Part shown: positions 35,308 through 44,291 of the stretch, piece after piece
Layout: each line of letters begins with the position of its first letter
Position numbering within the stretch: position 1 is the stretch's first letter
The notes under the pieces: model-generated
Told to the model about the DNA's origin: nothing
Seen by the model: the letters and a program-made list of their open reading frames with translations, nothing else
Databases searched by the model: none
NCBI RefSeq assembly: GCF_002874535.1
Contig: NZ_CP025025.1
Span: 494,001 to 558,000, forward strand
From: Mesobacillus jeotgali
Lineage (GTDB): Bacteria; Bacillota; Bacilli; Bacillales; Cytobacillaceae
Length of the DNA: 64,000 bases
Direction: 5' to 3'
Made by a program: the position numbers and the translations under genes

Positions 35308-36162
35308 TTACTCCAAATACGGCTTGATCTTCGGAAACACCTTCAGAGCGGTATTGTAAAATACGTCCTCATGGTGCTCGGGCGGAATCAGGTCCTTGAT
35401 GAACTCGATATACGGACCGACCGGGATCAAAGGCCAGTCTGTGCCGAACAACAGCTTGTCATAAGAATCGGCAAACTCAAGCGCATGGCGCAAGTGGTCA
35501 AGGAATCGACCCTGGCTGCGTTTGTCCAGTTCTTCCTTTGTGCCAACGATCAGTCCTGACAGATCAGCAAAAACGTTCGGGTTTTTATAAATGATTTCCG
35601 CTCCAGTCAATGTCCACGGATCTCCAAAGTGCGCCATCATGAAATTCACATCGCGGTGGTTGACCGCGACCTCGTCAATCGCCATTGGATGTGAATATTT
35701 TAAATAGCCACGCTCTGAATAAGTATCTCCAGTGTGGAAGACGACTGGCAGCTGGTATTTCGCTGCCAGTTTATAGACCGGTTCGTACACTTCGTCATAC
35801 GCATAAAAAGGATAGTAGCCAAGATAAATCTTGATTCCGACCGTCTTCGGATTTTGCAGTTCTTTTTCAAGCCGGGCAAGTGCTGCCTCATCCAGATCAT
35901 AAGGATTGACCCCGGCGCAGCAAAAAATATTGGCCGGGAGCTCGGCTGCCATATCAAGCCCCATCGGCGTACGGGCTTCATAATCCGGGAACCCCATTTT
36001 ATCAGTTTCCGTCAGGCCCATGCCGATTCCGAGCACCACATTGGCTTCCTTGAACTCCTTCAGGATGCCAGCTGTGGAATAGTCGACGAATGACAGTTTC
36101 TCGGCCGTTTCATAAAAGGATTTAATGTTTGATAGGTGTATATGGGCATCGATGATTTTCAT
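35308..36162 (-). CDS. Amidohydrolase (Amidohydro_2, TIM-barrel metal hydrolase)
   Basis: 284 residues. Metal-ligand motifs of the amidohydrolase superfamily occur in order: DAHIH (5-9), HTGD (about 143), HFGDPW (about 178) and GTDWP (about 240). The Amidohydro_2 group includes decarboxylases and lactonases as well as hydrolases, so the reaction is open. Its start lies 11 bases after the stop of the large GNAT fusion gene, so the two form an operon. Confidence 0.88.
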   Translation of the reverse strand: MKIIDAHIHLSNIKSFYETAEKLSFVDYSTAGILKEFKEANVVLGIGMGLTETDKMGFPDYEARTPMGLDMAAELPANIFCCAGVNPYDLDEAALARLEKELQNPKTVGIKIYLGYYPFYAYDEVYEPVYKLAAKYQLPVVFHTGDTYSERGYLKYSHPMAIDEVAVNHRDVNFMMAHFGDPWTLTGAEIIYKNPNVFADLSGLIVGTKEELDKRSQGRFLDHLRHALEFADSYDKLLFGTDWPLIPVGPYIEFIKDLIPPEHHEDVFYNTALKVFPKIKPYLE

Positions 36163-36173
36163 AGTTTCTCCTT

Positions 36174-39100
36174 TTAAAATTGAACTCTTCTAAGTTTTTT
36201 CAGCAAGTCGCCAGTCAGCCAGCGTTCATCAAACAGCAGGAACAGGGGAGCGCTCTTTTCAAAGTCGCCTTTGTGCCTTGAGACAAGCTGCAAAACTTCT
36301 TTATTTGTATACGCGTCAGTTGGAGAGGCATCGTTGTTCGGAATCATGTAAAACCTATCATCACAGCTGTTAGATGAGAAATACGAGTCTCCATCGAGCA
36401 GCAAAGGAATCTCCTCACTGCCTGCGTAATACGCATGACCCTGCTGGCTGTCACTGACTGAAATCCTTACATCGGTCAGCTCGCTGCCACCAACAAACAT
36501 GTCTGTGATCCAAATTTCATCAGCAAGATTTTTTCCGCCAGCATCCTTCACTTCTGTAAAAGAAGCGACAACAGGCACGCCTGGAAGCATCAAATAATAT
36601 TGCGCATATTGGACATCTTTCCATTGCTTATGTTCCTTGAACTCAGTCGAGATCGCCAAACCGGTCCATTTATTGCCTTCGCTGTCCGTCAATTCGACCA
36701 CTTCGGCATGGCTTTTTTCTTTTAACAGCGAGAAGGTATTGATTCCGTTCGGTACTGTCTTCATGCCGCCGGCCCATGGATTCCACCAGCTTTTCGCCGT
36801 CAATTCCGGGTAGGAGTTGGCGAGCCATTCGTGGCCATTCACTTCCATTGAATAGATGCCAGGATAAAAAGCCGGGTCTGCTTTCAGAGTTATGATGCCG
36901 TTATCAATGATGAAAGTGCCATCTTCCGTTCCGGCAGTAACACTTCCCGATGGAGAGATTAGCAACTCTTTGAATCTAGCTTCCGTTCCGTTGCCTGCGT
37001 AAGTGGCTTCAAGAATGGACACAGGCTGTAGAGCGCCTGTTGGCACTGTCATAGAATGAGAGGTTTTCTCCATATCGGCGGTAACCGCGTGAATCTCGTC
37101 TCCAATTGTTATTGTTCCATCAAGATAGCTGTTTCGATGAGTTTTTAAAGTGAAAGCCAGGTCAGTATCAGGCTTGGTCACGAGTTGATCAGCTTTGAAG
37201 CATAAATCACTTGTTGGTTCAGGCTTCTTTCGGATTGGAACTTGCTCTGCATAGGCGATGAACTCTTCGACATTCTGGAATGCTCCGAGTGACAGGGTGA
37301 TTGTTCCTGACACAGCTTTTGCACCCGGCTCTAGCTTACCGAACTGGTCCTCGATGATGAATTGCCAGCTTTCAGGGCCGGCATTGCTGCTTTCAGACCA
37401 GGACAAACCGATTGGGCCGGAATGTCCTTCAGTAAAATACCAGCTTCCAGTGATTCTCTCTGTCTCCAGCTCGCCAATCTCCATGATCCGATTTTCGGAA
37501 AAATGCACAACCTCGCCGTCGAGTGGGAAGTAAACCCGCTCCATCTCATGGTAGACAGGCTGGCTGAAAGCTACATCAGGATGGACGCTCTCACCTTTAT
37601 TTTCAACCTCCGCCCATGTGTGGATGATGCCATCACCGAATAAACGATACGTCTGTGTTAAGTGCAGTCCTTCCATCTCGGCAGATTCCAGGCAGATCTT
37701 CATATCAATCGAAGAATCATTGATCTCCCATGTAACAGAGGAAGGCTTTTTCTTGGTGAACTCGAGTGAATATGGTTTTCCTAGTTTCGGTGTCATAAAA
37801 GCCAAAGGCTGATTCTTTTTATTGTTTCTAGCGGCAGACGTCAGCAGGTCCCGCTTGCGGACATTGATCTGTCCGAGGCCGTTAAAAATATGCCAGAAAT
37901 CCTTCGATTCACCGCCGAACCTTTCACCGAGCCCTTTGAAAGAAACCGAGACTTCCTGAAAGAAGGTCAGCTTTTGTCCATCTGCTTTTGTAGCAGTGAT
38001 CTTCAGCTCAGGCTTGTAAAATCCATGCTGTTTTACAGTTAAAGGAACAGACAGCGTCTTCCGCCCGCGTGCTGGAATTTCCACGGTGAACGTTTGCCTT
38101 GCTAATACGACCTGCTCAGCTTCAGGAAAGTCTAATTCAAAAACAGCGCTTTCGTTCAAGTTATTGTTTATTTCAACATTAATAGATGTTTCTTTTTCCA
38201 GGAAAGATAGGTTGCCAGAGTAGCTGGCCTCTATTTTTGCAGGGTTGATTGGGAAGATGCCAAGCTTCAATTCACATTCAAGCCCGTTGATCCAAACAGT
38301 CGCCTTGATGCTCGGATGTGTCCGCCAGTTGCTCGGTTCTTCACCTTTTTCTACGGTGAAGGTAGCGGATATAGTAGACTCATGATCTACCATTCGTTCT
38401 GCGTTGAAATCATACTTAACGCGTCCGCTGTCCGTGCCGTCTGCCTTGAAGGAAATGGGAGCATCGCCCTTGTTCACGACCGTAATCTCGAATTCCCGTT
38501 CTTCCTCCTGGATGACTTCATGGTCTGCCAATTTCATTTGCAGGATGAAATCATCTGTTTCAATCAAGCTGATGCCGCGGCTTGTTCGCTCGAATTGTAC
38601 TCTCGCTGACGTGCCTGCGTTCTGCCAGCTGTATTCATAGAAAGTAAAGCCATTTTCCTTGGTTCCATCCGGCTTTACTTCTATTAATCTGGTGCTGTCT
38701 CCATACCAATCCAGTTTTTCAAAGGCAGGTTTTAAAAGTGGAGTATTCAGGACCTGCGGAATGAAATTCATCAGGTGGGTCGAGTCATCCCTGTCCTCCC
38801 AGAAAAAGCCGCACTTTTTATAAAGCGGAACAGCTTTCGTATTCCCGGCCCATGTGTAAAGATCAAGCCGAGGCCAGCCGAGCTCCACCGTTTTTTCAAG
38901 CGCCTGAAGCAAGAGCTTCTTGCCGATTTTATGTCCGTGATAATCCGTGCGCACGTTGAGCAGTGGGATATACAGTGATCCCGTATCCTCTTTATACTCA
39001 GACAGGCCGCAGTACCCGACAACTTCCTCTCCGTCCAATGCCAGGTAAAGCTCGATGTTGTCAGAGTTGGCTTCTTTCTTTTTCACCTGCTCCTCCGTCA

Positions 39101-39221
39101 TGACGCGGGTATCACCACCCCAGCCGTCACGACTCAGATTCCACATTTTGGCGACTCCAGCCGCAAATCCTTCATGATATCTCTCGATTTGAATAACCTT
39201 ATTTAATTGTGCCACGTTCAT
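36174..39221 (-). CDS. GNAT acetyltransferase fused to a very large beta-rich C-terminal region
   Basis: 1015 residues. Residues about 10-160 are a GNAT acetyltransferase (VRTDYHGHKIGKKLLLQALE is the acetyl-CoA loop, NTKAVPLYKKCGFFWED the closing strand). The remaining 850 residues show successive beta-sandwich-like stretches (NFT/CARDB-like repeats at about 230-430) and a domain at about 480-1000 with WWNPWAGGM and similar aromatic clusters. This resembles carbohydrate-active or galactose-mutarotase-like folds. There is no signal peptide or membrane helix, so it appears cytoplasmic. First gene of an operon with the amidohydrolase. The substrate may be a sugar or amide, but this is inference. 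Confidence 0.85.
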   Translation of the reverse strand: MNVAQLNKVIQIERYHEGFAAGVAKMWNLSRDGWGGDTRVMTEEQVKKKEANSDNIELYLALDGEEVVGYCGLSEYKEDTGSLYIPLLNVRTDYHGHKIGKKLLLQALEKTVELGWPRLDLYTWAGNTKAVPLYKKCGFFWEDRDDSTHLMNFIPQVLNTPLLKPAFEKLDWYGDSTRLIEVKPDGTKENGFTFYEYSWQNAGTSARVQFERTSRGISLIETDDFILQMKLADHEVIQEEEREFEITVVNKGDAPISFKADGTDSGRVKYDFNAERMVDHESTISATFTVEKGEEPSNWRTHPSIKATVWINGLECELKLGIFPINPAKIEASYSGNLSFLEKETSINVEINNNLNESAVFELDFPEAEQVVLARQTFTVEIPARGRKTLSVPLTVKQHGFYKPELKITATKADGQKLTFFQEVSVSFKGLGERFGGESKDFWHIFNGLGQINVRKRDLLTSAARNNKKNQPLAFMTPKLGKPYSLEFTKKKPSSVTWEINDSSIDMKICLESAEMEGLHLTQTYRLFGDGIIHTWAEVENKGESVHPDVAFSQPVYHEMERVYFPLDGEVVHFSENRIMEIGELETERITGSWYFTEGHSGPIGLSWSESSNAGPESWQFIIEDQFGKLEPGAKAVSGTITLSLGAFQNVEEFIAYAEQVPIRKKPEPTSDLCFKADQLVTKPDTDLAFTLKTHRNSYLDGTITIGDEIHAVTADMEKTSHSMTVPTGALQPVSILEATYAGNGTEARFKELLISPSGSVTAGTEDGTFIIDNGIITLKADPAFYPGIYSMEVNGHEWLANSYPELTAKSWWNPWAGGMKTVPNGINTFSLLKEKSHAEVVELTDSEGNKWTGLAISTEFKEHKQWKDVQYAQYYLMLPGVPVVASFTEVKDAGGKNLADEIWITDMFVGGSELTDVRISVSDSQQGHAYYAGSEEIPLLLDGDSYFSSNSCDDRFYMIPNNDASPTDAYTNKEVLQLVSRHKGDFEKSAPLFLLFDERWLTGDLLKKLRRVQF

Positions 39222-39454
39222 TCTCCTCCCTAACTATGGGCCATCTTCCTTTTTCGTTAAAATAAGCTTCTTTTTTGAATTGTCCATGATCCTTAACCTC
39301 CTTTGATTTGATGGGAGCTTATTGCACTCCATATCCATCGTAAAGGGAAAATTTACTAGTGTAAAGAAAATTTAGAATTTAATGTTTTTTCATATTAAAA
39401 CGGTGGCTTTCTTTTTTAGTATAATGAGAAAAAGAAGGTAAGAAGGAGTGATGA

Positions 39455-39961
39455 GTGGTGGAGCAAAAAATCTATTATGACATCCTTCATTTGGAGGGTA
39501 ATGAAATTTATATATCGGCGACGGACAAAGGCTTATGTTATGTCGGGTCACCGGAAGAAGGATATGAAGACATGGCAAAACGGTTTCCCGCTGCTGTTTT
39601 TGAAAAGAGCCCGGAAGCTTTGAAACCATACAGGGATGAATTGACTGAGTATCTTGAGGGGGAGCTAGTCGAGTTTTCCTTGCCAACCGATGTAAAAGGA
39701 ACGCCATTCCAGGAAGCAATCTGGGGTGCATTGAGGGAAATCCCTTATGGGGAGACCTGTACATATTCAGATATAGCAGAAAAAATCGGTAAACCTGCAG
39801 CGGTAAGAGCAGTTGGAACAGCTATTGGTGCCAATCCAGTCCTGATGACTGTGCCTTGTCATCGCGTCATCGGCAAAAACGGAGCCATAACAGGGTACAG
39901 GGGTGGAATCGCGATGAAAGAGCATTTGTTGGAGTTGGAGAAAGCACATTTTAGAGGTTAA
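39455..39961 (+). CDS. ogt: Methylated-DNA--[protein]-cysteine S-methyltransferase
   Basis: 168 residues from a GTG spaced six bases after AAGGAG. The C-terminal domain (about 85-165) has the helix-turn-helix with FQEAIWGALREIPYGET and the active-site PCHRV with its alkyl-accepting Cys at about 136, then the asparagine-hinge region. It repairs O6-methylguanine by irreversible transfer to Cys. The N-terminal domain lacks Ada-type zinc ligands, which fits Ogt rather than Ada. Monocistronic and followed by a repeat array. Confidence 0.94.
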   Translation: MVEQKIYYDILHLEGNEIYISATDKGLCYVGSPEEGYEDMAKRFPAAVFEKSPEALKPYRDELTEYLEGELVEFSLPTDVKGTPFQEAIWGALREIPYGETCTYSDIAEKIGKPAAVRAVGTAIGANPVLMTVPCHRVIGKNGAITGYRGGIAMKEHLLELEKAHFRG

Positions 39962-39962
39962 A

Positions 39963-40128
39963 GTGCCGATAAAGAGGGTTCGCCAAAATTTATCGTCACA
40001 TAAAAGAGAATAATGTGCCGATAAAGGGGGTTCACCGAAATTTATCGTCACATAAAAGAGAATAATGTGCCGATAAAAGGGTTCAACGAAAATCGTCACT
40101 AAAAGAGGTTAATATATCGATAAAGTGG
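39963..40128 (+). repeat. Tandem array of 52-bp units with CGATAAA/TTTATCG arms
   Basis: Anchors GTGCCGATAAA at 39963, 40015 and 40067 (52, 52) and a degraded fourth unit (ATATCGATAAA) at 40114 after a 5-base deletion. CGATAAA and TTTATCG arms are centred 22 and 30 bases apart alternately. It starts two bases after the ogt stop codon. Confidence 0.9.
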
Positions 40129-40213
40129 AAAGTAGTTTCCGTTTACAATCAATCATATTGTGCAGTACACAGAGGAAACGTCATATAGGAATCACCTCAT
40201 CTCTACAAACCCG

Positions 40214-40253
40214 AATTGTAAGAGAATTGCCATACAACTCTCACAATTTTTCT
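40214..40253 (+). terminator. Terminator-like hairpin downstream of the ogt-linked array
   Basis: AATTGT-a-AGAG ... CTCT-c-ACAATT followed by TTTTCTTT. It lies beyond the 52-bp array, so if it ends the ogt transcript, the array is part of that RNA. Confidence 0.55.
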
Positions 40254-40331
40254 TTAGCTTAAAGGTATAATTATTCCAAATGGACTATGCACAATGGTCT
40301 GGAATACCAGAGGGCTGATGGGGGCGATCTA

Positions 40332-40832
40332 ATGAAGAGTTTGATTGTTTACTGCTCAACACATGGTACGACAGCAAAAGCGGCACATCTTTTACGAAAG
40401 CAGATTGAAGGGGAAGTCATTGCCATTAATCTGGATAAGACTAAGCTGCATTCTGATTTGGAGTTGTTTGATTCGGTGTTGATCGGCGGTTCGATCCATG
40501 CCGGCAGCATCCAGGGGAAAATCAAGAAATTCATGAAAGAGCATGAGGACGTGCTGCAAAGGAAAAACCTCGGCCTGTTTCTTTGCTGTATGAGAGAAGG
40601 GCAGGAAGCACACACTCAGTTTGAAAATGCATTCCCACACAATCTGAGGGAAGCGGCAATAGCAAAAGGGTTGTTCGGAGGTGAATTCATTTTTTCAAAG
40701 ATGAATTTCTTCGAGAAAATCATTGCGAAAAGCGTCAGCGGATCGGCGGAGGAAATTTCGCATCTTGACTTTGTATCGATCAATGAATTTGCGGCAACCT
40801 TTAATAGAAATAATAAATATTTACCTGTCTAA
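40332..40832 (+). CDS. Flavodoxin-domain protein (HemG-like)
   Basis: 166 residues from the ATG at 40332 (GGGGGCG site). The FMN phosphate-binding loop is CSTHGTTAKAA (about 8-18), and the ring-binding loops are GGSIHAGSIQG (about 52) and CCMREGQ (about 87). The form matches menaquinone-dependent protoporphyrinogen oxidase HemG and related short flavodoxins. Most Bacillus use HemY for that step, so a heme role is uncertain. Confidence 0.82.
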   Translation: MKSLIVYCSTHGTTAKAAHLLRKQIEGEVIAINLDKTKLHSDLELFDSVLIGGSIHAGSIQGKIKKFMKEHEDVLQRKNLGLFLCCMREGQEAHTQFENAFPHNLREAAIAKGLFGGEFIFSKMNFFEKIIAKSVSGSAEEISHLDFVSINEFAATFNRNNKYLPV

Positions 40833-40833
40833 G

Positions 40834-40865
40834 AATCGAGGGCTGCCTGGGCCTTCGATTTTTTA
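40834..40865 (+). terminator. Terminator after the flavodoxin gene
   Basis: AATCGAGGG / CCTTCGATT stem-loop followed by TTTTATTTT. Confidence 0.8.
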
Positions 40866-40920
40866 TTTTGGACAGCGGAAAATATTGTATAATCAAAGTA
40901 ATTTGTCTGGGGGAGAGTGT

Positions 40921-41484
40921 TTGAACGGAATGAATATTGAACTTTTTAGAATGATTAATGACGCTGGAAAGGAATTCGAGGCCTTAAATCCTGTCATTGT
41001 CTTTATAGCTAACAATGCGATTTACCTGTTAGCGGCGGCTGTTCTTATATACTTGCTCAGCCGGAAGCCGGGAAACATATTGATGATTGTGAGCGGGCTA
41101 GTGTCGCTTGTCTTAGCCGAGGTGTCCGGGAAGATTGCGGGCATGTTCCACTCGAATCACCAGCCGTTTGCAGCGCTATCAGATGTCAATCAATTGATTG
41201 AGATGGAAGTGAACAACTCGTTTCCAAGCGATCATACCATTATTTTTTTTACGATGTCGGTTACGTTCTGGCTGTTTAAAAGGAAGCATACATATTTATG
41301 GATTCTGCTCGCAGTGTTGGTTGGTTTTTCACGGATATGGGCTGGGGTGCATTATCCGGCAGACATTGCTGTTGGGGCATTGCTAGGGTCAGCATTTGCT
41401 TATCTTGGCTATGTACTGATTCCCGAAGTGAAGTATGTGAACAAGAATAATTTGGCAGACAAGGAAAATGTAAAAAATCTCTGA
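40921..41484 (+). CDS. bcrC: Undecaprenyl-diphosphatase, BcrC-like PAP2 protein
   Basis: 187 residues from a TTG with GGGGGAGAG. An ATG at 40930 is possible. Five or more membrane segments. PAP2 motif 2 (SFPSDHT, about 99) and motif 3 (SRIWAGVHYPADI, about 137) are intact. Motif 1 reads K-x6-NHQP, with Gln where most PAP2 proteins have Arg. BcrC recycles undecaprenyl pyrophosphate outside the membrane and gives bacitracin resistance. The identification rests on size, topology and motifs 2 and 3. Confidence 0.8.
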   Translation: MNGMNIELFRMINDAGKEFEALNPVIVFIANNAIYLLAAAVLIYLLSRKPGNILMIVSGLVSLVLAEVSGKIAGMFHSNHQPFAALSDVNQLIEMEVNNSFPSDHTIIFFTMSVTFWLFKRKHTYLWILLAVLVGFSRIWAGVHYPADIAVGALLGSAFAYLGYVLIPEVKYVNKNNLADKENVKNL

Positions 41485-41605
41485 TTATGAAACCTTGTTG
41501 CCAGGTAAACCGTACATACATAGGGATAAGCAAGAGTATTTGATTTATACCCGTCGAAACAGTAAAATATATTCTGACAAATTTTTTTTCGGAGAGTGAA
41601 TTTTT

Positions 41606-42871
41606 TTGGAAGTTCCCATAGGTTTAGTCATTTTATTAGGTGTTTTAATTCTTTTGTCTGCCTTCTTTTCATCGGCAGAAACCGCTTTTTCCAGCGTCAA
41701 TAGAATCAGGCTGCGAAACTATGAGTCTGAGGGCCGTGCTGGAAGCAAGAAAGCTTTGTATATTTCCGAGAATTTTGATGACGCGCTGTCTACAATTCTA
41801 GTAGGTAACAACATCGTCAACATTGCGGCGGCGAGTATATCATCCAAGGTAGCTGTTGATATCTTCGGAGCAAGCACAGGTCTTATCGTAAGTACATTTG
41901 GTATGACCATCTTGATCCTGATTTTTGGTGAAATTTTGCCAAAGTCGATCGCGAAGGAAAATGCAGAAGCTTATTCGTTAAAAATTTCCGGTATCCTGCT
42001 ATTGCTGATCAAAATCCTTACGCCGATCAATTTCGTGTTCAGTAAATTGAAGGCATCCGTATCGAGGATGTTCTCGAAGGATGGGGAAGTCCAGCCATCT
42101 GTCACCGAAGAAGAAATCAAGGTGATGGTAGACATCAGTGAAGAAGAGGGTGTCATCAACAACGATGAGAGGGAGCTTGTGCACCGTTCCCTGGAATTTA
42201 ACGATGTTCTTGTCGGCGAAATTTTAACACATCGAATGGATATGATTACAATCGAAGTAAACCAGCCTCTTGAGGAAATCAAGCAGATTTTCCTTGAGGA
42301 ACGTTTTTCACGAATTCCAGTTTATGAAGATAATATAGATAATGTCATCGGATTCTTGTCCGAACGTGAGTTTTTCGCTGAATTAATCCAGAATAAAGAA
42401 GTGAATGTCCGCGAGATGCTTCGTCAGCCGATGTTCGTCGTGAAGTCGATGAAAATCGCGACCCTCCTGCCAGAGCTGCAAAGGACGAAAAGCCATATGG
42501 CCATTGTCGTCGATGAATTTGGCGGCACGAGCGGCTTGATTACGCTTGAAGACATCCTTGAAGAGCTGGTCGGCGAAATTTGGGATGAGCACGATGAAAA
42601 GGTCAACATCATGACAAAGATCGATGAAAGCACGTATGAGTTCGATGCCCAGTATGACCTGGATGATTTTGCTGAATTGTTCAATGTGCCAATGCCGGAG
42701 ACATCTTACCATAATCTCGGCGGCTGGATTTTTGAAACCTTGGAGAGTATCCCGGTAAACGGTGACACATTTGTTTATGAAACACTAAGAATTATCGTCA
42801 AGGAAGTAGAAAACCATCGTATCCGTAAAATTAAAGTAGAAATCATGCCCGTTTTAGAGGTTGAAGAATAG
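41606..42871 (+). CDS. CNNM/CorC-family transporter (DUF21-CBS-CorC_HlyC), MpfA-like
   Basis: 421 residues from a TTG after GGAGAG. The N-terminal DUF21/CNNM membrane domain (about 1-190) opens with [21 protein letters not shown] pair (about 205-330, including [20 protein letters not shown] and [20 protein letters not shown]) and a C-terminal CorC_HlyC domain follow. Bacillus paralogues include the magnesium exporter MpfA (YhdP), but several copies exist and I cannot say which this is. Older names call it hemolysin, which is misleading. Confidence 0.9.
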   Translation: MEVPIGLVILLGVLILLSAFFSSAETAFSSVNRIRLRNYESEGRAGSKKALYISENFDDALSTILVGNNIVNIAAASISSKVAVDIFGASTGLIVSTFGMTILILIFGEILPKSIAKENAEAYSLKISGILLLLIKILTPINFVFSKLKASVSRMFSKDGEVQPSVTEEEIKVMVDISEEEGVINNDERELVHRSLEFNDVLVGEILTHRMDMITIEVNQPLEEIKQIFLEERFSRIPVYEDNIDNVIGFLSEREFFAELIQNKEVNVREMLRQPMFVVKSMKIATLLPELQRTKSHMAIVVDEFGGTSGLITLEDILEELVGEIWDEHDEKVNIMTKIDESTYEFDAQYDLDDFAELFNVPMPETSYHNLGGWIFETLESIPVNGDTFVYETLRIIVKEVENHRIRKIKVEIMPVLEVEE

Positions 42872-42975
42872 AAAAGCGGAAGCGACTCGAGGGGCTCAAA
42901 GCTAACGCTTATCGCAAGATACTCGAAGAAGCACTTTCAGGGATGAAAACTGGCTAGGCGCTGAAGCTAGACACT
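42872..42975 (-). repeat. Dispersed intergenic repeat, inverse copy
   Basis: Begins at the stop codon of the CNNM gene. On the minus strand it contains GTCTAGCTTCAGCGCCTAGC and CCCCTCGAGTCGCTTCCGC, matching the core of the copy at 2183-2331. Confidence 0.75.
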
Positions 42976-43013
42976 AATCTAAGTGGAAAAAGCGTTTAAT
43001 ATTACGAAAAAAG

Positions 43014-43057
43014 AAGGTGGAATCAGGCATTTCAGATGTCTGGCTCCACCTTTTTTG
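43014..43057. terminator. Bidirectional terminator downstream of the CNNM gene
   Basis: AAGGTGGA-at-CAG-gc-AT / AT-gt-CTG-gc-TCCACCTT long stem with a T-run on the plus side and an A-run on the other. Confidence 0.8.
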
Positions 43058-43098
43058 TTGTTCATGATGCTATAAAGTTGTGCTGGAAAAATTATTCT

Positions 43099-43208
43099 CT
43101 TAGTGATGTGCGCAAATTGCGCGGTGATTGCCTGTAATTGATCACTAAAGTCAGGGAATTGCACGGAAAGTGATGCTAATTGCACGGTAACAATCGTTAA
43201 TTGCACCG
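43099..43208 (-). repeat. Tandem array of 21-bp units (GTGCAATTA family), inverse copy
   Basis: ATTG anchors at 43116, 43137, 43158, 43179 and 43200, all spacings exactly 21. On the minus strand the core is GTGCAATT, as in the array at 27035. It lies between convergent transcription units. Confidence 0.85.
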
Positions 43209-43230
43209 TCTTCCTTTTACTGTAAAAATA

Positions 43231-43365
43231 TTAGCAGCAAGAAGTATCGCCTCCGCAGCAAGCTGCTTCGTTTTTCTCTTCTGTTTCCTGAACTTCCTTG
43301 ATTTCCACGCTGCAGCAATCAGACTTCGAGTTGTTGCCCATAAGGATTTTGATAAAGTTAGCCAT
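43231..43365 (-). CDS. 44-residue Cys-rich protein of the arsenic island
   Basis: Translating the minus strand from the ATG at 43365 gives MANFIKILMGNNSKSDCC ... ending in DTSCC, 44 residues with three Cys-Cys pairs (17-18, 36-37, 43-44). A very strong AAAGGAGGTG site and an ATCAA-N6-TTGAT operator (43383-43398) precede it. It follows the ArsP-like permease gene on the same strand. Vicinal cysteines bind trivalent arsenic or other soft metals well, so a metal carrier or sponge role is a fair inference. I do not recognise a named family. It is too short for routine ORF calling. Confidence 0.8.
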   Translation of the reverse strand: MANFIKILMGNNSKSDCCSVEIKEVQETEEKNEAACCGGDTSCC

Positions 43366-43382
43366 TGATTTCACCTCCTTTC

Positions 43383-43398
43383 ATCAATAAAATTTGAT
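43383..43398. promoter_or_regulatory. ArsR-type operator, site 1
   Basis: ATCAA-taaaat-TTGAT, an exact 5-6-5 inverted repeat just upstream of the ribosome binding site of the Cys-rich gene. Confidence 0.65.
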
Positions 43399-43401
43399 TA
43401 A

Positions 43402-44265
43402 TTATACAAAGTAGAACACAAAACCAGAAATAGTTGACATCGTAATAACAGAAGCGATGAAGGCAATCACGAGCTGCTTTTTAAATATGGACTTTAACAG
43501 GATGACTTCAGGCAAGCTGGCTCCGGCTGAGCTGATCATCATCGCCATAACGGGACCAAGGGCCATCCCTTTTAAAATCAGCATTTGCGAAATCGGAATC
43601 ATGCTTGAAAGTCGGATGTATAATGGGATCCCGGCAATTGCCGCTACTGGGATCAGCCACCAGGCATCATGACCAAACCATTTAGTAATGATTTCAGTTG
43701 GAACAAGTCCGTGGATGACGGCACCGATCGCTGCACCTATCAGCAAGTAAGGATATACACTTTTCATCAGCGACCAGGTTTCTTCTAAAGCATATCTCCA
43801 ATTAAACTTTTGGTTCTTTTCTTCATAGCCAGACATGATGACATTTTTGACGTAACGCTGGAACCCCAATTTATCGAGTGTAAAACCGATGACAATCGAG
43901 AATACACTCGTGATGACTGTGTAAATGATGGTAACTTTCCAGCCCATCACAACGCCCATTATCGTTAAAATTGTTGGGTCCAGTACCGGAGAAGCGAAGA
44001 GGAAAACCATAACGATTGAAAATGGGATTTTCTTTTTCAGCATATTGACGACTACTGGAATCGTCGAGCAGGAGCAAAAGGGTGTGATAAACGCGAACAG
44101 GATGGCGGCAAAGCTGGCAAGCACTTTATTGCGTCCTGTCAGTTTCTTTTCGATTTTTTCATAAGGGATGTATCCCTGAAGCAGGCTGATCAAAAAGGAA
44201 ATCCCGATAAAAAGCACGGTCAATTCAAGGGCAATCCATAAAAAGCTTTTTAGAAATTCAATCAT
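43402..44265 (-). CDS. ArsP/DUF318-family permease
   Basis: 287 residues with about eight membrane helices. The signature FITPFCSCSTIPVV at about residue 60 and a second SSAGASLPE near 250 are characteristic of the DUF318 permeases, which include ArsP, an exporter of trivalent organoarsenicals. The Cys pair in TPFCSCST fits a soft-metal path. It sits within the arsenic island under shared operators, which supports an arsenic-related export role. The exact substrate is unproven. GGTAGAGG precedes the ATG. Confidence 0.85.
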   Translation of the reverse strand: MIEFLKSFLWIALELTVLFIGISFLISLLQGYIPYEKIEKKLTGRNKVLASFAAILFAFITPFCSCSTIPVVVNMLKKKIPFSIVMVFLFASPVLDPTILTIMGVVMGWKVTIIYTVITSVFSIVIGFTLDKLGFQRYVKNVIMSGYEEKNQKFNWRYALEETWSLMKSVYPYLLIGAAIGAVIHGLVPTEIITKWFGHDAWWLIPVAAIAGIPLYIRLSSMIPISQMLILKGMALGPVMAMMISSAGASLPEVILLKSIFKKQLVIAFIASVITMSTISGFVFYFV

Positions 44266-44291
44266 TTTCCTCTACCTTCTTCCTCCATTAT

